Made by a program: the position numbers and the translations under genes
Notes under the pieces: model-generated
Database searches by the model: none
The model's input: only the letters and a program-made list of their open reading frames with translations
What the model was told of the DNA's origin: nothing
Shown here: in pieces, positions 11,661-17,661 of the stretch
How the letters are laid out: every line of letters begins with the position of its first letter
Position numbering within the stretch: position 1 is the stretch's first letter
Source of the DNA: Candidatus Delongbacteria bacterium
Lineage (GTDB): Bacteria > Delongbacteria > UBA4055
DNA length: 17,661 nucleotides
Assembly (NCBI GenBank): GCA_027858795.1
Contig: JAQICF010000031.1
Coordinates: forward strand, 1 to 17,661
Direction: 5' to 3'

Positions 11661-13983
11661 ATTTATCCTTCACATTTACTTCAAATTTGACACTATCCGA
11701 AATCCCATTACTGTCAACGACCTTCAAGATATGATCGCCGCTATCCAGAGTTACGATCAAATAATGCTCATCTATCGTAGAACCGTAATATATTTCATCA
11801 ATATACCAATAAATCTTAGAATCTTTCCTTGAATGAGCTACATCCAACTTAACTTTTTGAAGCTCTCCATTATACTCTCTTGGAATAAATATTTTCAAAT
11901 TATTAATCGGATAGACTATTGAAATATCTGCTGAATTGGTAAGAGAGCTGCATGTTTTTCTATGTGGTGGAATAATATCAATTGGTTTACCATTTAATCT
12001 GAGATACCTAGAAACTAACGGTGGATACCTGAGAATCGAAGTCTCTTTATGTCCTTCCTCCCAGCAGAGAGAACATACTTGCTCCTTTTCGTCTGCTGAA
12101 ATAAATATTTTATCATGATAAGGACATTTTCTTAATGGTTTACTATTTGTTGGCATAAACACACTTTTTATTTCTGGGCAATCTTTAGAAGCTAAATATC
12201 CTGTAACTTTACAAATATCTACTGTTTTCAAGCCGCCAATAGGGGCATAGAACTTGAGCTCTTCATCTGATTTTAACAAATTAAAAATATCGAAAAGAAC
12301 GGGACCTGCACTTTTTGCTCCACCAAGCATTGTATTTCCTTCACCTGAGAAATTACCGACCCAAACACCAATAGTCCATCTGGGATTTACTCCTATAGCC
12401 CAAGCATCCTTATGACCGTAACTTGTACCTGTTTTCCAAGCAATAGACTGAGAATCTTCGAATAGATTCCAGAAAAATTCTACTCCAGGTCTTGTTACAT
12501 TTTCCAGCATTTTCAGGGTTATATAAGAAGCACCTTCTGAAATTAACTGCTGAGTTTCTGCAACTTTCTTTTCATTTTCCACCAACGTCAATTTACCGAA
12601 TTTACCATAATTCCCCAGTCCTCTGAACAAAGATACCATATCAAATAAAGTTACTTCTGCACCACCAATGATAAGTGGTAATCCATAATCATAAGATTGT
12701 CTAAATAATGTTGATACACCTGATGCTTTCAGGAATTGATAGAAATTCAGTAACCCGTACTTTTTTAGTAGAATTACAGCTGGAATATTCAATGATCTGG
12801 CAAGGGCATCTTTTGCTTTTACCAGTCCGGAAAATTTATCATTCGCATTCTTTGGAGTGAAAGTTGAAATGTTGACAGGGACATCCGCGAGTAAGGATTC
12901 TTCAGAGATCAATCCTTCGTCAAGACATTTTGCATATAGAAAGGGTTTAAGTATAGATCCTGATGATCTTGGTGCATGTATACCATCTACTTTGCCATTA
13001 TTTGGATCATCCCAAAAATCCTGAGAACCCATGTAAGCTCTGACCTTTCCAGTCTCTGTTTCTGCAACCAATACTGCAATATTGTTTATGCCAAAGCCCT
13101 GAAGATACTGAGAATGTCGTTTAACGATCTGCTCAACATCCTTTTGAATGTCGATATTCACAGTTGAATGTACAACTTGCTCTTCAGTATTATTTTTTAA
13201 ATATCTTGTTAGATGCGGAGCTTCCTTCGGAAAGATGACAGGTAAAATATTAACCTTTTCGGCAAGGGATAATCTTAGAGTTTCATCCGTAATAGTACCT
13301 ACATTATTCATTTTTTGTAACAGTCTATCTCTTTTCTCAACGAGCTTTCCATGCTTTATTCCCGGTGACATTTGCCCAGGTGAGTTTGGCAAAACTGCCA
13401 GCAAAGCTGCTTCACTCCAGCTGAGTTGATCTGCAGATTTGTCGAAATATTTTAATGACGCTGTTTGATAACCGATGATATTTCTACCATAAGGTGCAAA
13501 TTGTAGATATTTTTTTAGGATCTCTTCTTTACTGAGTAAAAATTCAAGCTTTATACTTTGAAATGTTTCGAATATTTTATTAAAGAAGGTTCTTCTTTTG
13601 GGTGAGAGTAATCGTGCCAGCTGCATCGTTATCGTACTTCCACCACTGACAACATTCCCATTCTTTATATTAAGATACATTGCTCTGGTGATTGCTAAGG
13701 GATCAATTCCTGGGTGATAATAAAACCATTTATCCTCAAATGCCAGAACACATTCTTTCAGCTTTTCAGGTATGGCCTGATCTTCAGATGAATAAAGCCA
13801 TTGCTCATCTCTGTTTAGGAATATTCTTAGAATATCTCCATTGGAATCAAGAATAACTTTACTGTAAATATCATTCTCTACATCTATGTTTATTGGAGTA
13901 AAAACTACCATCAGAATGAATAGGAGTATTGTTCCTGAAAGGAAAATGAGGATATTTTTTTTATTTATGTATTTTGTCTTCAC
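11659..13983 (-). CDS. pbpC: Penicillin-binding protein 1C (bifunctional glycosyltransferase/transpeptidase)
   Basis: A 774-residue class A PBP: a short cytoplasmic tail, then one membrane helix (about 10-30). The GT51 domain has catalytic Glu83 in FEDKWFYYHPG and the GGSTITMQLARLL motif. The transpeptidase has Ser343 in SILK, Ser397-Leu-Asn399, and the KTG at 517-519 (WKTGTSYG). It ends with a Cys-containing linker (VCSLCW, then PPHRKTC) and the BiPBP_C immunoglobulin-like domain from about 690. All active-site motifs are intact. It polymerises and cross-links peptidoglycan, and 1C forms are often paired with bacterial alpha-2-macroglobulin. The start codon is GTG at 13983 with AGGA just upstream; no ATG exists early enough to keep the membrane helix. 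It lies downstream of the macroglobulin gene on the same strand. Confidence 0.96.
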   Translation of the reverse strand: MKTKYINKKNILIFLSGTILLFILMVVFTPINIDVENDIYSKVILDSNGDILRIFLNRDEQWLYSSEDQAIPEKLKECVLAFEDKWFYYHPGIDPLAITRAMYLNIKNGNVVSGGSTITMQLARLLSPKRRTFFNKIFETFQSIKLEFLLSKEEILKKYLQFAPYGRNIIGYQTASLKYFDKSADQLSWSEAALLAVLPNSPGQMSPGIKHGKLVEKRDRLLQKMNNVGTITDETLRLSLAEKVNILPVIFPKEAPHLTRYLKNNTEEQVVHSTVNIDIQKDVEQIVKRHSQYLQGFGINNIAVLVAETETGKVRAYMGSQDFWDDPNNGKVDGIHAPRSSGSILKPFLYAKCLDEGLISEESLLADVPVNISTFTPKNANDKFSGLVKAKDALARSLNIPAVILLKKYGLLNFYQFLKASGVSTLFRQSYDYGLPLIIGGAEVTLFDMVSLFRGLGNYGKFGKLTLVENEKKVAETQQLISEGASYITLKMLENVTRPGVEFFWNLFEDSQSIAWKTGTSYGHKDAWAIGVNPRWTIGVWVGNFSGEGNTMLGGAKSAGPVLFDIFNLLKSDEELKFYAPIGGLKTVDICKVTGYLASKDCPEIKSVFMPTNSKPLRKCPYHDKIFISADEKEQVCSLCWEEGHKETSILRYPPLVSRYLRLNGKPIDIIPPHRKTCSSLTNSADISIVYPINNLKIFIPREYNGELQKVKLDVAHSRKDSKIYWYIDEIYYGSTIDEHYLIVTLDSGDHILKVVDSNGISDSVKFEVNVKDK

Positions 13984-14021
13984 TTCTTCCTGTAAATAAT
14001 TTTTTCGTTTTATTACGTTTT

Positions 14022-14044
14022 GGGGACGAATGGGAATCGTCCCC
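14022..14044. repeat. GC-rich palindrome 1 between macroglobulin and pbpC
   Basis: Perfect 8-bp arms GGGGACGA (14022-14029) and TCGTCCCC (14037-14044), 7-base loop ATGGGAA. Its tail CCCCTAC is repeated after the next palindrome. Confidence 0.7.
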
Positions 14045-14055
14045 TACGGTTTTCA

Positions 14056-14075
14056 GGGCGTAATAAATTACGCCC
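14056..14075. repeat. GC-rich palindrome 2 between macroglobulin and pbpC
   Basis: GGGCGTAAT (14056-14064) and ATTACGCCC (14067-14075) form a near-continuous palindrome with only two unpaired bases in the formal loop. It is followed by CCCTAC, as for the preceding palindrome. Together they form a double-hairpin block in the 123-base gap between two functionally linked genes. Confidence 0.7.
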
Positions 14076-14082
14076 CTACTTG

Positions 14083-14110
14083 CCACTGACAACTGTAAAC
14101 TGACCACTAC
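14083..14110. repeat. Four 7-bp tandem units (NNACTGA-like)
   Basis: CCACTGA, CAACTGT, AAACTGA, CCACTAC in exact 7-base register. The last unit overlaps the stop codon and final codon of the macroglobulin gene. It is the junction of the palindrome block with the gene end. Confidence 0.5.
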
Positions 14111-17100
14111 TTCTCCACTTCCACTTCAAATCCTGGTTCTATGATATAATATTCTCTGCTGTACATTGACTCTGCAATTGTTGGAGACATATAGAATTTA
14201 CCTGTTGAAACACATCTCAGGTCTATCTCGAATTCTATCTCTTTCACATTTTTATCCAGATCAAAGAACCACATAGCTCTGTCATCTCTGATATCAACAT
14301 ACTTAATGCTTTGTTTTCTATTGTAATTATAAGAGCTGTTATATCCGTAATTCCTAACACTGTTTGCGGAACTATAGGCGTTCGCATTATCCAATCTCTT
14401 ATTCTCTATCTCCCAACCTGAAGGAATTATCTGCATCAAAGCCATGTTCTTCAATTCCGCTTGAGTTCTTTTCTTAACTTTGATTCTCATTTTAAAGACC
14501 TGCCCCTGCTTAAGAGGTTTTACCAATTTATTAGACCCATTGAAAAGTTTATTCAAAAGTTTGCTCTTTGAAGTAGTATTCTTTATCTGGTTACCATTGT
14601 CATCGTACCAAGTTCTTTCTATGATAAGACCTTTACCTTCTCTAACTTCAGTTGGATTTTGAGGAATCCCATCCCAGTTCATGGTTACATAGACAGATTC
14701 AAGATCTGAATCAGCTCCCATTGAGACTATAATATTATCGCTGAAATTCTTGATCTCTTTCGTTATACTCATTTTATCAGAGCTGAATTTGATATCTTTT
14801 ATAGCAATAGAATATTTTCCTTCACTTGAGAAATAACTCTTATATTTTTCCATGTATTTTCCAACTGATAACATAGCAAAGGCTGATGTTTGAGTCGACA
14901 TCCATTCATCTGAATTTAATCTATCTACAATAGAATTATAAAGATCGGTAGCCTGTCCTTCCTTGTCCATAAGTGTTAAGCAATTCAGTATAATACCTTT
15001 ATCTCTGAGTTCTGACCCGAAAGTCCCTGACATCTCTGAATATTCTTTTACCAAGATACCTGTCGTTGAAACAATATTCTGAGCAATATCCGTTAACCCT
15101 GCATAATGATAGCAGGCAGCTAATATCCATCTCTCAGTATCATCCATGTAAGATAAGTTCATCTCTTTGATGATATTCATCTGTCCAATTTCAGGTTCTT
15201 CGATCATTGCAAGAACATAAAGCCTGTAAAGCTGAGTTCTTAGAGATCTATACTTGCTTCTCTTATCATTGTCACTATTCAAGTCACTATTCCAACCCAC
15301 CCAATTGCTGATCTTCTCAACTCTGGCTTTTAAAGCTTGAGAATGCATGTTACGTTTCCAATTTTTCCAGAGATCAACAGGAACAAAATATCCCTTCCTC
15401 TTTGCTTCCCAGAGAAAATGCCCTGCAAATATGTCCGACCATGCACTATAGGAATCTCTCTCATTCATCCAATAGCTGAGCGATCCGTTATCAAATTGAA
15501 AACCTCTTAACCTGTTTATCGTGCTATTTATATTATCATCAATAGTTTCGTTAAACCTTGAATGTTCTTTCAATAGATCTTTAACTGACAGTTGAGCAAA
15601 TCCTTTTGATGTTGTCTGTTCTAAGCAACCGTATGGATAACCAATTAGAAAATTTATTCTTCTGTAAACATTGGGTATTTTAGCTTTTGAAACAGTGATC
15701 GATACATTTTCAGTTCCTTGGAGAACATCTTTTGGAAGTTCAAATTTTACTTCACTTCCTTTCGAACATTTCTCTGTGAAAGATCTAAAGACTCTTGGAG
15801 ATAATGGTTTAACTGCAATTTCAGTATTACTTTCAGTTTTGAATTTTCCTGCCGTTGCAGTGATCTTTATCTTTGCTTTACCAATTTGGTCTTTTGCTGT
15901 TAATCTGAATTGTATATTCTTCGTTTCCTTTCCATTGAAGATTACTTCTTTAGTAAGAATCTCAGAAGTTAATGGACCTTCTAATTTTAAGGTTACTTTT
16001 ACATTTTTTATACTTTCTTCCATACTGAAAATTGTCACAGGAAGGTCAAACTCATCATGTGGAGATAAACTTCTTGGAATTGATGGTAAGACCATAAGTT
16101 CTGATCTTACAGGTACTGAAACTTCATCACTACCAAATTTTTCCTTATCAGCAGAAATTGCCATTATTCTGACCGCACCGATATATTCAGACATATTTAA
16201 TTCGACTTCTGCATAACCATTTTTATCCGTTTTCATCGGACCTTTGAACATTGAAACAGGTATGAATCTATTCGCTTTCACATTTGAAAGCATCTTCTTT
16301 CTCGCTGACATCATGTCCATACCACCACCAACTGAGAAAGTATTTAGAACATCACCTTTGTTCGAATTTATTACATAATCATAGTTGTCGAAAAAGCTGA
16401 CTCCTAATCTTAGTTTATTATAGAAGAACTTCCATGGATCCGGCGTGGAGAAATCGGTTATACTCAAGAGTCCTTCATCTACAACAGCTAAAGTAAACTG
16501 AGTTTGTTTTTTATCTTTTGTCTGAAGTTTTACCTTGAATTTCTCGTTAGGTTTGATCACTTCAGGAACATCCAGCTCTATTTCGCTGTGACTATTTTTA
16601 TCTTCAACATTCAATGATATCGTTCCATAAGATCTTATTGGACGATCATTTTTTCTCTGAGAATTTGGTTGTATCACTGAAATTGAACAATATATGTTAG
16701 GCAACATATTAGCTGTGATAGGTATCTTTAAAGTTGTTTCATTGCCAGCTGACTCAACTCCGTAGAAATCAAGATTCTTAGCTCCCTTATCAATAGAAAC
16801 TATTACTCTACTTTCAGGTGAAGTTGGAAACTTTACTACTGCTGTTTCACCGGGTTTGTAAGTTTTCTGGTTTGTTGTCAAAGCAAGAAGCCCTGCATCA
16901 TTAATATCCTTAGTTGAATTTCCCCAATAAGATGAATTTATAAAATAAGATGCTGAATGCAGTTTATCCATACTTTGAATAACTTCGATCAAATATTTTC
17001 CACTCTCTTTAGGATTAAATTTGATCTTATATGGTTCTTTTCCAGAGATAAATTTTTCTTCAACTACAAGGTCAGTTTCGTAATCATTTCTAAAATTTAG

Positions 17101-17661
17101 TTTATTCCGTCTTCTGTTATAATCCCACCACCAGTATCTATTGTTGTAATAAATTTTCACGGTCATTTGCTGTCCTACTACTGGAGATCCATTGGAGCTC
17201 AATAGAATGGTGTTTATCATCTCTGTGTCACCGGTCTTGATATAACTTCTTTCAGGTCGTTCAATTCCAACGTAGCTTTTATATGGATCATAGGATATCT
17301 GCTTTGAATCCTTATTAGGTCTACCACCTTTTTCTAATACTTCAGCTTTTAGCTCTAAACTTAAAGCGGATGGTATGTCCTTTAAATTTGGGATTCTAAG
17401 GATAGCTTTCTTTTTACCATTATTATCCAATTCAGAATTGATCAAATTTTTGAATGATGAACTAAAATTTTTAAGGTCATTTGAAAAAGTATAGTTTGAA
17501 TATTTCTTAAAAGTTTTTGAAACACTATTGAACCTATACGTAACTTTAGCTTTCAAATTCGATGCAGGACTTCCGAATAGGTATATTGAAGATAGATCGA
17601 CTTTTATCTCTGTATCCGAGTAAGTGATTTTTTCTTTATCAGTTTTTATTTCGACCTTTAA
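14107..17661 (-). CDS. Bacterial alpha-2-macroglobulin (thioester type), 5' end outside window
   Basis: The frame is open to the right edge, giving 1184 visible residues; full bacterial homologues have about 1600-1900. The visible part begins inside a macroglobulin (MG) domain (LFGSPASNLKAKV), so no start is present here. MG domains follow. A Gly/Met-rich segment (VGGGMDMMSARKK) near residues 411-423 lies in the region where bait-like sequence is expected. The thioester motif GCLEQ is at 678-682, with Cys679 and Gln682 forming the internal thioester. An alpha-toroid domain (about 690-950) and C-terminal beta domains ending FEVEVEK follow. The protein traps proteases in the periplasm and is thought to protect cells when the wall is breached; pbpC downstream would repair the wall. 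The intact CLEQ argues for covalent trapping. Confidence 0.95.
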   Translation of the reverse strand, partial: LKVEIKTDKEKITYSDTEIKVDLSSIYLFGSPASNLKAKVTYRFNSVSKTFKKYSNYTFSNDLKNFSSSFKNLINSELDNNGKKKAILRIPNLKDIPSALSLELKAEVLEKGGRPNKDSKQISYDPYKSYVGIERPERSYIKTGDTEMINTILLSSNGSPVVGQQMTVKIYYNNRYWWWDYNRRRNKLNFRNDYETDLVVEEKFISGKEPYKIKFNPKESGKYLIEVIQSMDKLHSASYFINSSYWGNSTKDINDAGLLALTTNQKTYKPGETAVVKFPTSPESRVIVSIDKGAKNLDFYGVESAGNETTLKIPITANMLPNIYCSISVIQPNSQRKNDRPIRSYGTISLNVEDKNSHSEIELDVPEVIKPNEKFKVKLQTKDKKQTQFTLAVVDEGLLSITDFSTPDPWKFFYNKLRLGVSFFDNYDYVINSNKGDVLNTFSVGGGMDMMSARKKMLSNVKANRFIPVSMFKGPMKTDKNGYAEVELNMSEYIGAVRIMAISADKEKFGSDEVSVPVRSELMVLPSIPRSLSPHDEFDLPVTIFSMEESIKNVKVTLKLEGPLTSEILTKEVIFNGKETKNIQFRLTAKDQIGKAKIKITATAGKFKTESNTEIAVKPLSPRVFRSFTEKCSKGSEVKFELPKDVLQGTENVSITVSKAKIPNVYRRINFLIGYPYGCLEQTTSKGFAQLSVKDLLKEHSRFNETIDDNINSTINRLRGFQFDNGSLSYWMNERDSYSAWSDIFAGHFLWEAKRKGYFVPVDLWKNWKRNMHSQALKARVEKISNWVGWNSDLNSDNDKRSKYRSLRTQLYRLYVLAMIEEPEIGQMNIIKEMNLSYMDDTERWILAACYHYAGLTDIAQNIVSTTGILVKEYSEMSGTFGSELRDKGIILNCLTLMDKEGQATDLYNSIVDRLNSDEWMSTQTSAFAMLSVGKYMEKYKSYFSSEGKYSIAIKDIKFSSDKMSITKEIKNFSDNIIVSMGADSDLESVYVTMNWDGIPQNPTEVREGKGLIIERTWYDDNGNQIKNTTSKSKLLNKLFNGSNKLVKPLKQGQVFKMRIKVKKRTQAELKNMALMQIIPSGWEIENKRLDNANAYSSANSVRNYGYNSSYNYNRKQSIKYVDIRDDRAMWFFDLDKNVKEIEFEIDLRCVSTGKFYMSPTIAESMYSREYYIIEPGFEVEVEK

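Noticed and set aside
15671..16216. 181-codon open frame on the plus strand
   Set aside because: It is antisense to the macroglobulin gene, with low-complexity Ser/Phe-rich translation and no ribosome site or recognisable domain.
17554..17556. TTG as start of the macroglobulin gene
   Set aside because: The frame continues without stop to the window edge and the upstream residues are clear macroglobulin sequence (LFGSPASN).

Overview
The window is AT-rich DNA from an uncultured-looking, Gram-negative-type bacterium. It carries lipoprotein and Sec signal peptides, a PbpC/alpha-2-macroglobulin pair and a MATE pump. The PbpC tail has the PP..RK.C pattern I associate with Bacteroidota-like PbpC, and one promoter matches the Bacteroidota TAnnTTTG form. 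However, most genes have strong AAGGAG/GGAGG Shine-Dalgarno sites, which is unlike typical Bacteroidota. A lineage elsewhere in the FCB group is my best guess, made from these traits only. The tungsten-type aldehyde oxidoreductase suggests an anaerobe, and methylmalonyl-CoA epimerase suggests propionate/succinate chemistry.

Layout. Bases 1-135 (-) hold the start of an exported protein. Bases 234-1898 (-) hold a soluble TPR-histidine kinase, preceded by three imperfect 35-36 bp tandem repeats. A MATE transporter (+) follows and meets the next operon tail to tail at a bidirectional terminator (3599-3626). Bases 3651-8070 (-) form one operon. In transcription order it encodes an AOR-family tungstopterin oxidoreductase, a ThiS/MoaD-like sulfur carrier, a PpnP (DUF1255) protein, a short ThiF-type adenylyltransferase and an exported TPR protein. 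A 12-bp intercistronic RNA hairpin separates the enzyme from the accessory genes.

On the plus strand, 8306-8969 is a small lipoprotein plus 61-residue Cys-pair protein operon, closed by a strong terminator. Then come asnS, a palindromic repeat element, methylmalonyl-CoA epimerase and a stand-alone cyclic-nucleotide-binding domain protein. From 11659 to the right edge (-) lies the alpha-2-macroglobulin gene (5' end outside the window), followed by pbpC, the same order as yfhM-pbpC of enterobacteria. GC-rich palindromes and a 7-bp repeat sit between these two.

The best candidate for something new is the AOR operon: an oxidoreductase with its own sulfur carrier and E1-like activator, a nucleoside-phosphorylase-family protein inserted between carrier and activator, and an RNA hairpin. 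The second is a set of GC-rich palindromes spread between genes. No tRNA, rRNA, CRISPR array or insertion sequence was seen, and no gene-free stretch exceeds 300 bases.
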